Assembly (NCBI GenBank): GCA_028641055.1
Contig: CM054057.1
Location: 396,412,541-396,476,540 of the forward strand
Length of the DNA stretch: 64,000 bases
Origin: Alopecurus myosuroides
Lineage: Eukaryota > Streptophyta > Magnoliopsida > Poales > Poaceae
Reading direction: 5' to 3'
Under the pieces are notes generated by a model. That model saw nothing but the letters and a program-made list of their open reading frames with translations. It had not been told where the DNA came from and did no database searches. This document shows, one piece after another, positions 1-12,815 of this stretch. The position numbers and the translations under genes are program-made. Position 1 is the stretch's first letter. Every line of letters begins with the position of its first letter.

Positions 1-861
1 TCTCCCATGACGAGGAGGGAGTATTTCTCCCTCGGGGCTAAGGGTTCTACCGGTAGCTAAGTGTTTGATCCCTCTCTCCCATGGTGTGATCTTTATGTGA
101 TCATGAGCTTTGTAATCTAGTTGAATAAGTATATGTTATTCTTCATCTGTTATGCTACTCAAGTGGTTTTGCTATGAGATCTCCGTAGACACTTCGATCA
201 TGGTGTAATGGTGACAGTGTGTGCACCGTGTGGTTTAGCATGATATTTGTATTTTTTGTTGGATGACCCTATGAAATTGTGGTATTTGTTTGGAACCATC
301 TAGGTATCATGGTGATAGCATGAGGGTTACCTAGACGGGATATGTGAACTCTAAGGGGTGCTTTTACAGCCCTACGCAATGATTGGTGTTTGTTATCCGA
401 TCGGAGATTGGTTCGGAGTAGCATAGTGAAGATAGATATTTATGCATTCAATTATGTTATCATTGTTGAGAGTGTCCACTAGTGAAAGTAGGATCCCTAG
501 GTCGTGTTTCTAAGAATTCAAACACCATTTACAATTAGTTCTGCTACATGTTTTCTTGCTGCCATTTTTATTTCAGATTGCTATTGTCACTTATAATCAT
601 CCATATTACTTGTATTTCACTATCTCTTTGCCGAACTAGTGCACCTATACAACTGAAAATTGCATTAGGTGTGTTGGGGACACAAGAGACTTCTTGTATC
701 GCAATTGCAGGGTTGCTTGAGAGGGATATCTTTGACCTCTACCTCCCTGAGTTCGATAAACCTTGGGTGATCCACTTAAGGGAAACTTACTGCTGTTCTA
801 CAAACCTCTGCACTTGGAGGCCCTACAATGTCTACAAGAATATAAGAGTGCGTAGACATAA
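1..861 (+). repeat. 5' LTR of element A (partial)
   Basis: This segment matches 6920-7780 base for base in length with scattered substitutions. It lacks the first 550 bp of the LTR, including the TATA region. The terminal CA has become AA at 860-861. An open frame at 548-1030 lies across its 3' half; the equivalent frame is open in the other LTRs of this family but has no recognisable domain. Confidence 0.88.
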
Positions 862-871
862 AGCTCTGTTT

Positions 872-889
872 TGGCGCCGTTGCCGGGGA
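872..889 (+). other. Primer binding site of element A (tRNA-Asp type)
   Basis: TGGCGCCGTTGCCGGGGA lies 10 bp after the LTR end. It is complementary to the 3' end of plant tRNA-Asp (which ends CGGCAACGGCGCCA), the usual primer of this class of grass Gypsy element. Confidence 0.9.
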
Positions 890-1292
890 GGTAAGGTAAA
901 AGGTACTCACTTCCTCTATGAGTGCTCAAAGTTATTTCCTTTAGATTCTGCAACTACATATTTTTGTTTCTTGTTTTTATTTTCACTAATTAGGCTTATT
1001 TTCACTTATCCTGGTTTTCATTTTCACTAGTTAGGCTTAATGGAAAACAACAAAAATATTAGAGAGATTTATATGCATGCTAGTAGCAATGTTATTAGCT
1101 TTGGATACCATTATTTCTAATGCTATGGAAAAGTCTAAGCTTGGGGAAGCTAGTTTTTATAATCTTTTTAGTTCCCTAGCTTTAGAGGAAAAATTTTGCT
1201 ATGATGATACTTTATCTCCCATATGTGATAAATCTAATGATGCTTGTGATATTTTAAATCCTCGTGCTTAAAGTATTACTTTTAAAATACCT

Positions 1293-3495
1293 ATGAAAAT
1301 TGTTGAACGTGTCATGAATAACTGCTATTTTGGAGATGGAACTATCCATCCTAGTGACCATTTACTCTTTATACATGAATTATGCGGGTTGTTCAAGTGT
1401 GTAGGTATTTCAATGGACCAAGTTAAAAGGAGGCTATTATCTTTGTCACTTAGGGAAAAATCAAGGGAGCGGTATGAGCTACAAGATGATCCTCATCATT
1501 TGGAGTGGAAGGAGCTTGAATCTCTATTTTATTCTAAATTTTATTATTCTGATGAATTGTATTTAGATAGGAATTACATTTATAATTTTTTGCCTCGTGA
1601 TGGAGAAAGCATTGATCAAGCTTGGGGAAGACTGAAAACATTAATACTCAAATGTCCTAACCATCAGCTTCCTAAGTAAATAATTGTTACTATTTTTTAT
1701 GCAAGGCTTTCAGGACATTACAGGGATTATCTAGATGCTTGTTGAGAGGGTTCTTTCTCAAGTAAGAGGGTTGAAGCTAAATGGGATCTTCTTGAAACAA
1801 TTCAAACCAATAATGAAGGTTGGAATAATGACAAAGGTAAAGAATCTGGTATAAACTATGAGTATGATTGCATTAATTCTTCCGCTGAAACTGCTGATTT
1901 TCAGGAGCTTAGTGCTAAATATGGTCTTGATCCTCAAATGATTATTGGTTGGTATAGATCTTTTGCTTCTTATATTAATGTTCCTAAAGCAAATGGGGAC
2001 ATATATTATGAACCTTTTAAAGACACTTGCATGAAAAATGAAATTGTTATTAATGATTGCAACGAACATGCTCAAATTTCTGGAAGTACTATTTCTTATA
2101 AGCATGTTAATTTTTGTGTAGCACTTAGACCTTGTGAAAAGAATCAAATCGAACAAGAATATTGTATCCATCATAGAAATGAAAAAAACTAGAAAGTGGT
2201 ACAGGGCTTTAGATGATCTTGGTAAAAAAATTGTGCCTTCTATCCTTTTATTTGTGAACTTTGTTGTAAAGTGGGTCATTTCAATTTTCAATGCTCAGGC
2301 AGTAATAATAACCACTTCGAATCCTATGAGTACTGCAAGTTTGGATTTTTATGACATGATCACTCTTAATGAGCATGATGAACTTACTTTATTTTTGGGG
2401 TGTGAATTGTTATCAAGAAAAACTTCTTTGGTAGATATGAGTGCTCTTGATATGAATAGTGTCCTGCATGGTTGTCATGTTTATTGTGTTAATAATTGCC
2501 ACGCAAATACTTACATACAAAATTCTATAAAAGAGGAGACTTTACCAAAATATGACAGGACAAACATTTGTTTTCATCTTATTAATGAAGACGAGGAATC
2601 CTCCAAAGATTTTTCTATTGTTTCTGACAATAAACCAGGGTATCTGGAGAAGCTTCCTTTCAAGCCTCTACCTCCTATAGAGAGGAAGAAGAAGAAGAAG
2701 AGGAGTAAACAGAGAGAGGTAACGGTATATTCCCCTAAGCATGTTGCTCCTATTATAGTTTTTGATGAGTCTGAACTCGATGATTTTCCTATGCCTCTTA
2801 TTTATGAAAGTGATCATGATTGGGAGAAACACACTACTTTTGGGATGGAAAATCTCTTTGGTACCAATTCTGAAAATGATGATAATTGTTGTAGTATTAG
2901 TACCATCCATGTTCCTTCCAATGATGATATAGAAAGCTCTGAGCTTGTGGATGATGTGTTAGAAACTCCTTTTGCTACTTATGATTATATGCTTGATACA
3001 TCTCTTTCTAGTAAAAAAGATGATATGTTTACAAATGAATGCACTTTGGAAGATAACTATTCTATTGCTTATGATGATACTATGCCTCTAGTATTTGATA
3101 ACTATTATAAAATATGCTATAACATAGTCTATGATTACAATTATCCTCATGAAACTTTTCATAGTTATGGAGGGATTACCCAAAACCATCTCCCTAATAT
3201 ACAACTTGTCTATCATGTTGGAGTTCTTTATGATGATTGCAATGATGAACATGATATTTTCAGTCCACCTACTATTGAGGAGAAAAATAATTATGATTGC
3301 AATATGCCTCCTATATTTGATGATTATGGTGATGAGAATGATAATGATAGCTATTTTGGTGAATTTTCTCCCACTATTATTAATGAGAATGACTATGCTT
3401 ATGTGGAGAGTATGAATTCTTTTATGCATGTGGCTCATGATAAGAATGTTTTATGTGATAGTTATATTTTTAATTTTATTCATGATGCTACTTAA
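1293..3495 (+). pseudogene. gag: Degraded gag polyprotein gene of element A
   Basis: Positions 1293-1679 encode 128 residues matching the retrotransposon gag domain; the end FLPRDGESIDQAWGRLKTLI is the conserved block. The frame is then broken. A CCHC zinc knuckle (C-x2-C-x4-H-x4-C, residues CELCCKVGHFNFQC) is encoded at 2253-2294 in a different frame from the long open stretch 2134-3495. That stretch carries a lysine/arginine patch near 2685-2720 and then a long Asp/Asn/Glu/Tyr-rich region with recurring units resembling IFSPPTIEEK. The domain order gag, knuckle, acidic tail suggests a structural protein without pol. At least two frameshifts make a working product unlikely. No protease or reverse transcriptase motif follows up to the 3' LTR. 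Confidence 0.75.
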
Positions 3496-6369
3496 ATTTA
3501 TTATTAGAGAGGTAAACATAGTCTTATGCATCTCAAAAATATCAAGTTTCCCCTCTTTATGTTGAAAATTTTGAAGTTGCACTTATTTTGTCTTCCTATG
3601 CTAGCCACTTTGTGCTTTATTGACTTGTTTCTTTAAAAGATTCTTTTTCATAGTAAGTGGGTTAGAGTTAAATTTGTTTTACATTTTCTTCTTGATGCTC
3701 TCTTTTTCTTTAATTCATATTTCTCATGTGAGCATCTTCTCAAACTATCATGCCTAGCTAAAAGGCTTTAAAGAAAAGCGCTTCTTGGGAGATAACCCAT
3801 GGTTTTATTTTTTTTATTTTTTTCTCTGTTTTATTTGAGTCAAGGTGCTTTATACTTCTGTAGAAACTCCTTTGTATCTTTTTTTCATGTATTAGTTGTG
3901 ACAAGTAAAGTTTCTAGCGAAAGTTGGAGTTGGTTTTGGATTTCTACGCAGGAAATAGATTTCTGCCGTCCACTGTAAAAGATCGGATAATTCACAGAAA
4001 GATCAAAATGACCTGAAATTTTTTGTGCTTATTTCTCAGCTAGTTCCAAAAACTTGTTTTTTCTTAACGTTTTTCAATTTTAGCAACATAATTGTCCCAA
4101 AAATATTCGTCTTTACAGATTGTTCTTGTTTTGACAGATTCTGCCTTTTTACTTGCATTCTCTCTTTTACTATGTTGAGTGGATTTCTTTGCTCCACAAA
4201 ACATCAGTGGCTGTAGCTAATGTTCAAAAAGTATTAATAATGCTTGTGTCCATGCAGAACATGTGAATTTTTGATTATGCACTAACCCTCTAATGCGAAC
4301 TACATTGATTATGGTGTGAAGGAAGTTTTCAAGGGTGAAGAGAAGAGGGTGATATAATATGATCAAGAAGAGTGAAAAGCCAAAGCTTGGGGAAGCCCGC
4401 GTGGTTCATCCTAGCAAATTCTAAGAAGACTCAAGCGTCTAATCTTGGGGATTCCCAAGACATCCCCTTCTTCATCAACAATTTATCAGGTCACTTTTAG
4501 TGAAACTATATTTTTATTCGGTCACATAATATGAATTTTACTTGGAGCGTCTGTTTGTTTTCCTTTGTTTTGTTTTGTTTTCTTTTCTTTTGTTTCTTGC
4601 TGCAATAATATTGTTGGAACCTATCATTCTTGTGTGGGAGAGAGACACTCTCCATTTTTATTGCTTAGAACACTCTATTTTTCATTCTTATTGTTCTGTG
4701 AGTGCTCACCTTTCACTAGTACTGCGTTTAGCCCTTGTTTTCCACTCGTATTTTCTTTAGAGCTTGTTAGTTTGCTTCAGTTATATATGATTATCTCTCT
4801 GGTATTTAATGATTATTATATTTGTGAGTTGTTTCAAACAAGTTAATTGGTGTTGGAGAAGAGTAAAAAAAATTGTGCTTATAATCGTGCAAATAGAAGG
4901 TTGTATAGACTGTGGCTAGACTTTTTCATGTCATGCTAGATGTTATTTTAGTTCTATGCTTAGTATTTGTTATTGTAGAATGACTTCTCTCAAATATCTG
5001 AAAATGCTTAATGTGCCACTGAAAGAATCATGAGTTGTTTTTATCATATTGAAGCATGAATTTGTGGTGTTCTCCTTTGAATGCTTTATTTGGTTGACTT
5101 GGCGCATGTTTACACCATGTTTATGACTACAAACCTGTCACTTATAGCCTCTATGATCATTTAGTGTTTGACTTGTAATACCCTTTATTCTTTGATTAAT
5201 AATGTTTTTGTTGCTATGCATGATTATGGCCATTATCGCTCTCTTGATTTGTCGCTCCTAGTCTTTTGCTAGCATCCACCTGTACTGAGTATGAGCTCTA
5301 CTCGTGCATACAACTCCCAAAAACCAAAGTTTTCCAAATGTGTCCACGATACCTACCTACGTGTGGTATTTAACCGCTACTCCAACTAAATTTCTCACGT
5401 GCTACCTTCAAACTTTCAAAATTATTCCTGTTTTGTGCCCCTGTTTTAGCTCATGAGGACGTAAATAGAGAATCTTTATCTCACTTGTTGATTGGACTTT
5501 ACACGCCTGGACTAGTGGCTTCATCCATTTATCCAAATGATAGAAGAGCTGGCAGCGAGGTGCCCAGCCCGAAAATTGGTTACTATTAAATTCTAGTCAC
5601 TATTTTTGCCCCTGATTTACCAGTCAAAGCATAATTGTGTAAACAAAAGGAAAGAGGGATGACCTTCTGACCCCAGTTGCGTCCTTCAATGGGAGTCTCT
5701 CTTGTGAAATTCTAGTTGGCTTGTGACGTACTGTATTTTCTGTTTACCATTCGTTGACCTAAGCATACACCTCTCTAAAAAAATGGTTTCCATACCTCTG
5801 TTTAATAAAATAAAAAGATCTAGCACATGAGTTAATCCCTGCTTCCCTCTGCGAAGAGCCTTTCTTTTACTTTTATGTTGGGTCTCCATCTTCTAACTTT
5901 ATGCACAGTTGAGAGAGCGTAGTTTCCATTCTTAGTTTAATGTGCATTGGTCCCAGAAACTATGATTAATTGATTCATGATGTGTTATTACTTACTCTCA
6001 AATTATTTAATCTAGTCCTGCACTTTCACTTTGAAGGTTTCCTGGCATTTATGTTGTGCCCCACCTTTTAAGGACAAGTGAAATATCACTTTGATATGTT
6101 TTCTTTATGCTCAAAACAAACGTATAACTTTCAAGTGCATTATTATTCATGATCTTTTATTTGTGTTACTTTTCATGATGAAAGGTGATTCCTAAGTTTC
6201 ATTGTTAGAATTAGAACTATCATGCCAGTGTTTAAAGTACTATGATCTAGGCGTACTTATGTTTTCACTTTATGATGATCAAGTTTATGTTGGTAGCATG
6301 TCACCTTAGAAATTATTTATTTTTATCGTTTACCTACTCGAGACGAGTAGGAACTAAGCTTGGGGAAGT
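3496..6369 (+). other. 3' noncoding interior of element A
   Basis: No credible coding region lies here. Blocks recur in elements B and D: one containing CTTTAAAGAAAAGCG followed by CTTGGGAGATAACCCATG (3751-3802), one around 4914-4953, and one around 5600-5693. At 6333-6351 an 8 bp perfect stem, CCTACTCG/CGAGTAGG with loop AGA, stands just before the purine-rich tract GCTTGGGGAAG that abuts the 3' LTR. Confidence 0.7.
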
Positions 6370-7780
6370 TGATACGTCATAAATGTATCATAAATTTCTG
6401 ATGTTCCATGTTGCTTTGATACTATATGCTATATGTTTCCTTTACACTTTATGCCCTTTTATCGATTTTCTGGGACTAACCTATTGACAAGATGCCATAG
6501 AGCCAATTCCTACTTTCTGCTGTTTTTAGTTTCAAAAAAGTTGTTCTAGAAATATTCTCAGAATCGGACGATTCGAAGCCCAGAAGTCTTATAATTCCCG
6601 GAGGATCCACGGAGTCCAAAAGAGACCCAGAGAGGGGCATAGGGGGGCCACACCATGGGTGGGCGCGGGTCCCCTTGGCTGCTCCCAGGGGTGGTGTGCC
6701 CCCTGGCTTCCAACCGACATCGCCCTCTCGCCTATATATTCTCCCTGAGGCATAAACCCTAAATATATCGGCCCCCTTCCACGAAAAGTTCCGTAGCTCC
6801 ACCGCCGCCGCGACAAGTTTTGGGGGTCAGAAATATCTATTCCGGCACCCTGCCGGGATGGGGAAGTGCCCCCGAAGCCATCTCCATCGACTCCACCGCC
6901 ATCTTCATCGCCGTTGCTGTCTCCCATGAAGAGGAGGGAGTAGTTCTCCCTCGGGGCTGAGGGCTCTACCGGTAGCTATTTGTTTCATCTCTCTCTCCCA
7001 TGGTGTGATCTTTATGTGATCATGAGCTTTGTAATCTAGTTGAATAAGTATATGTTATTCTTCATCTGTTATGCTACTCAAGTGGTTTTGTTATGAGATA
7101 TCCATAGACACTTTGATCACGGTGTAATGGTGACATTGTGTGCACCGTGTGGTTTAGCATGATATTTATATTCTGTGTTGGATGACCCTATGAAATTGTG
7201 GTGTTTTTTTGGAACCATCTAGGTCCCATGGTGATAGCATGGGGGCTACCTAGATGAGATATGAGAGCTCTAAGGAGTGCTTTTACAGCCCTACGCAATG
7301 ATTGGTGTTTGTTATCCGACCGGAGATTGGTTCGGAGTAGCATAGTGAAGAGAGATATTTATGAAGTCAATTATGTTATCATTGTTGAGAGTGTTCACTA
7401 GTGAAAGTAGGAACCCTAGGCCTTGTTTATAAGCATTGAAACACCGTTTACAATCAGTTCTGCTACATGTTTGCTTGCTGCCACTTTTATTTCATATTGC
7501 TATTGTCACTTATAATCATCCATATTACTTGTATTTCACTATCTATTCGCCGAACTAGTGCACCTATACAACTGACAATTGTATTAGGTGTGTTGGGGAC
7601 ACAAGAGTGTTCTTGTATCATAATTGCAGGTTTGCTTGAGAGGGATATCTTAGACCTCTACCTCCCTGAGTTCGATAAACGTTGGCAGATACACTTAAGG
7701 GAAACGTGTTGTTGTTCTACAAACCTCTGCACTTGGAGGCCCTACACTGTCTACAAGAATAGAAGTGTGCGTATACATCA
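6370..7780 (+). repeat. 3' LTR of element A
   Basis: The LTR starts TGATACGTC after the polypurine tract and ends CATCA at 7780, 1411 bp in all. A TATA-like box (TATATATT, 6733-6740) lies about 365 bp in, downstream of a GC-rich stretch. The LTR is homologous to the reversed LTRs of element B. Confidence 0.9.
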
Positions 7781-9340
7781 AGCCCCCTGGGAGGTTTGCG
7801 CTCAATCGACTCTGCGAGGGCATCTGGGAGCCTCAGACGATCGTGGAGGTGGCCTCCGAGAGTCACCACGAACTCATGCGTCGGCACATGAGTGTCCTCA
7901 ACCCAGTGCGAGAGGGAGTTCCTCATCACACCATGGTTGTAGGGCGCTCGCGCGCCTCGACCGCGCCAACTTTGGGTGCTTGCCTCCGCCTGAGTTCCGG
8001 GCCCCTCCGGCGCTTCATCAACCACCAAAGCCCTTCGTGCAATCCGTCTCGGGGCCACATATAGGCCAAGTGGTGAACCTCGACCTCGAGCGCCACGAGC
8101 TATGGGAGATATTTTTCTCTCTCTCTCTCTCTTGTGCATAAAAGGAATGGAGGAGAAGAAGGAGGCAGAGACGACACTTGGGAGGTGCGGAGCACCCCTC
8201 CCCCCCAAGTTATGCTTGGGTTGGGGGCTTTCCCTGCCCGTTTCGTCTGCTCTAGCGGCGCTAGGGAAATCATTGCGGAAAGATGTTTGATCCACATACG
8301 GGAGATCATGGGGTTCTCCCCCGGACCTTTATGCCACGCGTCGCGGCGGGATCCACAACAATTTGGCACGAGCCATTTTTCCTCCTCCGGATGTGTGCAC
8401 GACGCGGGCCCAGGTCTACTATCGGACCCGTGGATACCAGGGTATCCTTGGCCGTCTACTGAGGGCCTGAACTACGTCCGTGTGGCAGTGATCCACCTTG
8501 GATACCTTCCAGAGGCGGGCACCCGAGTACCTCCCGGCCAAGAGGGCCTCCCGGCGACGGAATCCCCTTGTTGAGATCATCACCAAACCCTGGAGAGGAG
8601 CTCTACCCCGCCCTGCTCTCCTACAGAGGAACAACATTCGTTGGGAGACATCCCATGTGGATCTGACATCCTGCTCCCTAAGGAATGACGAAGGCACCGC
8701 AGGGCGACAAATACCCTTTGGGCACAGTTGCGGACTCTCATGTATAAAGCATGCACTACAGCTGCACGCGCCAAATCCCTTCCCAAAGTTGTTCTCTTTA
8801 GTGCAAGAAGACCGGTACGGCGCTATGAGACGGAGGGAACGTCATCGGATCCCCCACATTCCTGCCATGGATGATGGTGTTGTCCTCGACAACCATGACC
8901 AAGGGGACAACACGGAGTGCAACTGTCCTCCACTTTGGCACCATGTGGTAGCCCCTTCCCGCCAAGTATGACCGGGAAGGAGGCTCAAAAATACCGGTAT
9001 AAGTAGGGCCTCTTGGCCTCCGTAGAAAGGATCCAGAAATCATCTCCTCAAGGGGCGACCATAGCTAGTCTTGAGCACAGACTCACACCTCGTAATGTAA
9101 CTTATCAAAGTGCAATCCACATACAACAAGCAGTAGGGTTTTACATTGCAACGGTGGCCTGAACCTCGGTAAACTCACCGTGTCACCATTACTTGTTGGT
9201 TGAGCTTCCCTCTCAAAGCCTCACGAGGTGCGTGAGAACGTGGTTAGCCCCAGTGTTCGAACCTCTTGAGGAGACCCTGTCTTTGACAGAACCACCTCTC
9301 CGACATTAGGGACTTAGTCTTCCATAGAACATAAGAAATT
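7781..9340 (+). other. GC-rich LTR-like segment, family not identified
   Basis: This flank of element A has no convincing gene. Open frames overlap on both strands because the DNA is GC rich. Around 9000 there is a TATA-like CGGTATAAGTAGGG. Positions 9130-9296 read like the U5 end of a grass Gypsy LTR: a poly-pyrimidine stretch, then GGTGGCCTGAACCTCGGTAAA, then a terminus like CTTTGACA. No second copy or primer site was found, so it may be a truncated or solo LTR in plus orientation. Confidence 0.45.
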
Positions 9341-11799
9341 TAGAGAGATAGATAAAAGATATAGGTACTAGGTTTTAAGGTTCACTAGTTGGTCTAGCAT
9401 GTGATGGACACATACCAATGACTTAGTCTTGAATCCAAAATGTTCACACCACAAAAACTATATAGGTAAAAATAAATTCTAAGTCATGGACAACATAGCG
9501 AAGATCACTAGTGTGAAATTTTGGCCAAACCTACGTGGAAATGGTTTATGGGTATCCAAATGGTTTAGGTACTGGTCTCTCTGGTCCAAGGTTACCATAT
9601 GGAGCAATTTTGCTTAAGAAATCATTTTTTAAATATTTATAGAATTTAAATTATGTCCAAATGCTCAAATGGCCATCTAAAAACCAAAATAATTATAAAA
9701 TATTTCAAGCATGATTTTGGGAAGTGGGTACTATTATTACACATTATAAGGATCCCAAAAATGTTTGGTTTGCTAAAAATTGGATTTCTAGAATTTCAAC
9801 CATGTCAATTTTTTCAAACAAGAACATTTGAATTTGAACAAATTTTAAATGTTGAAATTTAAACTTGGTCAGTTCTAATGGTGTCTAAATGTCTTGGGCT
9901 TTTCAAAAAGTCTAAATTTTCTAAATTTGGCTAAGTGGTTAAAATATATGAAAGTTCTAAGTTGTAGGGGCTTTTCTGCAATACTGCCAAAGGGTTTTCT
10001 AAACTAAACTTATTCCGGAAAAATACTGTGATCTGATTGGTCAAAAATGGTTTGCATAAGTGATCTAATACATGTCGTCTAGATCTATATCTATGGCTGA
10101 GAGATCTCTGGATCTTGGCTCGGCTAGGCTTACGGCTCAGCTCGAGCCTTGGCTTACTAGTGAACGGCTCTATCTAATCGTGACCATCCAAAACATATCT
10201 GACGGACAGGGAGAAAACGAGCTCACTGCAGCGGCTCTGACTGCCAATAATGGAGGAGAATGTGGCCAGCGGTGCAGGTGGTCGATGGCGGCAGCATGAT
10301 GGTTGTCTTCGGACTCGGGGAAGACTACGTCGAGAAGCAAAACGACGAGGTGAGGCGGATGGTGTCCACGGGAGGGCTTGGCAAGCTCTCTGGTGATGGT
10401 AATGGGGAGACAGAGTCGTGGCATCTCCGTTGACTTGTAGACGAGCTCGTCCTCGTCGAATCGCTGCAAAAAAATTGAACAATGGTCACCGAGGTGTGCA
10501 AGGACAAGGGGGCTTGAACAGAGGGGTCTAGGGACCGGAGGTTCGCTCACCTTGGACGGAAACAGAGGAATACGATGGCGGTTTGGTGCAGACTCCGGTG
10601 AGAGATTCCGGTAGATTGGTGGCATCAAACGGAGGAAAAATAGAGGGGAAAGGAATAGGAGGAGGAGAGGATTTAAGGGGAGGTCTCGGGGGGCAATTTA
10701 GTGGCCTTAAACGGCTACAATCAACGCGAGTAAATCGCGTTAGAAACGGGCGTGAGGTTTTCGGTTGAAGGAGAGGGATGACAGGTAGGGTCCACCAGAC
10801 AGTGAGGAGGGAGAGAGAGAGCCGGCTGCAGGCTCATCTGCTGCTTGCTGGGCTGGTTTGCTGGGCCGGGTTGAGTTGTCTCGACTACTGCATGATGCGC
10901 TAGACGGTAGATATGGGCCTGGCTGCTCGGGCCGGTCCGATTTCATTTTTTTTTGTTCTTTTACCTTTCTTTTTTGTTTTCTCTTTTTCTTTATAAATTT
11001 TCTTTTATAATTCCAAATTGCATCAAACCAATTGCTAAATGTAAAAACAAAATCTTTCAAATAGAAACCGATTTGTGTTGTTTCCCTCACATTTGAATTT
11101 TTCAAATTTGTAAATTTGAAATAGTAACTTAATGTTAATCTTTTCAAAATGGAAAATAATTAATTGAATAATTGGCAAAAAAACAGACTTTTTCATAATT
11201 GAATTTTTTTTCTATAAGTTAAATGCCCTTTTTCAAAGAAGATTTTTATGGAAATCATTTCATTACTAAATTCTTGAGGTAGTATTTGTTAATACTTATA
11301 ATTGATTTTGGGCTTTTAATTATTTTCAAGGCTAAAATAGTTGAAAGATAGATATTATCAAGAGGTAGATGTAGAAAACAATTATTTGGAAAACATATAG
11401 TTAGGAGAAACTATTTTAAAATCCTACGGTTTGCATAATCATTTTGTAGTCATATAATTATTTCAAAGTTCATAAAACATTTACTGATGGTGAAAACATT
11501 GTTGGGGTTTTGTGACCCTTAAGTTTTGAATACCATGAAAACATTTTCAAAGTAGCATCTGAGTTGAAAACATTTGATAGAATAGGGATTGCTAAAGGGA
11601 AGAAAACTTATTTGAATAAGGTTTAGGGTTTAAGGAATTAGAGGCAAACTTGGATTACTGATTACAATAACATTGGAATAAGATAATTTATTTTCTCTGG
11701 CTGTGACTTTATTGGTTTTGGTAATTTCCAGAAGTCAAGAAAGCAAAAGTTTCAAATTTTTAGTGATTTTTTAACTTTCCAAAAATCAGGGATGTTACA
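9341..11799 (-). repeat. Probable LTR in minus orientation, left edge unresolved
   Basis: The right edge reads GGGATGTTACA at 11789-11799, the reverse complement of TGTAACATCCC, a common start of grass Gypsy LTRs. Inside, on the minus strand, a TATA-like CCTTAAATCC near 10670 precedes a GC-rich stretch that may be a leader. AT-rich DNA occupies the rest. The other end and a target duplication could not be found. Open frames near 10170-10630 and 10740-11147 look incidental. Confidence 0.5.
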
Positions 11800-12815
11800 A
11801 CATATGTAGTACACTATGCCTCCAAGCCCGGGTGAGCATAGAATAATTCATCCAACCTTGGCCCTATATTTCTTTCGTCTCGTGGGGTTGCCTCGGTTTT
11901 TAGTTCTAAAAATAAAGAAGAAAGCATTAAGCATGGTGATGACGTTGTTAGTTCCTGAGAGATCCGCTTCCACCGGTCTTACTGATCCTCTTGTCATAGA
12001 CGTTCCCAATCAACCTTTCACTTCACTCTCATTATACCTTTACCTTGATCACTGTTTGGGGTCTTGGGTACCTGAAAAGTCCTAGGATCGAGGCGCAGAT
12101 AATAGAATACACACAAATAACATAGATGAACTCATTAGACTAATTATCTCATTTAGATTTAGAACATAGCTGAAAAGTTAGGCCTCAGCCCATTGCCTGA
12201 GAGAGACTACTCACATATTACGATCATATCAACAATAAAAAACATTGCAACAAAAATAGTACTTGAATTGAATAGATTGATAGTTCTTACAATGTTGCCA
12301 ATCGCGATGGTATCTAGATTACAAAGTAGAACTACGGCTATAACTATGGTGATGGTGGAGATGATGTGGTGGAGTTGCGGTGGAGATGCGGCAGCACTTC
12401 TTGGTCTTGGTGGAGGGGACGGTGGTGACGGCGGTGGAGAGAGAAAATGATGTGTCTCTCTTTTGGGGGTTGTTTCTTCTTCTTATATGGGGCTCCAGCG
12501 AATGGACTAGGGTTTCGGACGACTTCCTTTGTGAATTGGCTCTCGGTCCTATTGAGACTTTTAGTCAGTTTGACCCGACGGTCGTTTCTGACAGCGATAC
12601 AGTGAGCAGTACGGTCTCCACTGACCGTACCATGGTCATTAAGTGTCCTACGAGGGCAAAATTAATTGATTTTATGATCTTTATCTTTTCCTTCCTTTTA
12701 GCTCTGTTTCCCATGATTTCCTGTCCAATATGTGCTATAAAAATAATGACATGGAGATTTGCAAATAAATTGCACACTAGTGATTAGTGTCATGTTTAGA
12801 GTGATATATCTATTA
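11800..12815. other. Unassigned intergenic stretch
   Basis: I recognise no gene or element termini. Short open frames occur on both strands. A GGTGGTGA/GGTGGAGA-rich simple-sequence patch lies at 12340-12445. Confidence 0.4.

Larger units (their letters stand above)
1..7780 (+). mobile_element. Non-autonomous Gypsy-like LTR retrotransposon A (5' end outside window)
   Basis: Two related LTRs flank 5.5 kb. Position 1 of the window aligns with position 6920 in the 3' LTR, and both stretches run 861 bp to the LTR end, so the window opens about 550 bp inside the 5' LTR. A tRNA-Asp-type primer binding site follows the 5' LTR, and a purine-rich tract precedes the 3' LTR. The interior holds a broken gag and a long acidic coding stretch but no recognisable protease, reverse transcriptase, RNase H or integrase, so mobility would depend on a partner. 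The target duplication cannot be checked because the left edge is missing. The superfamily is inferred from the primer site and gag type. Confidence 0.9.

Noticed and set aside
7717..8971. Apparent 150-220 codon proteins after element A
   Set aside because: Frames on both strands compete, there is no start context or domain, and the region has LTR-like features.
12193..12450. Glycine-rich small protein
   Set aside because: It derives from a GGTGGTGA-type simple-sequence patch and has no homologous frame or gene context.
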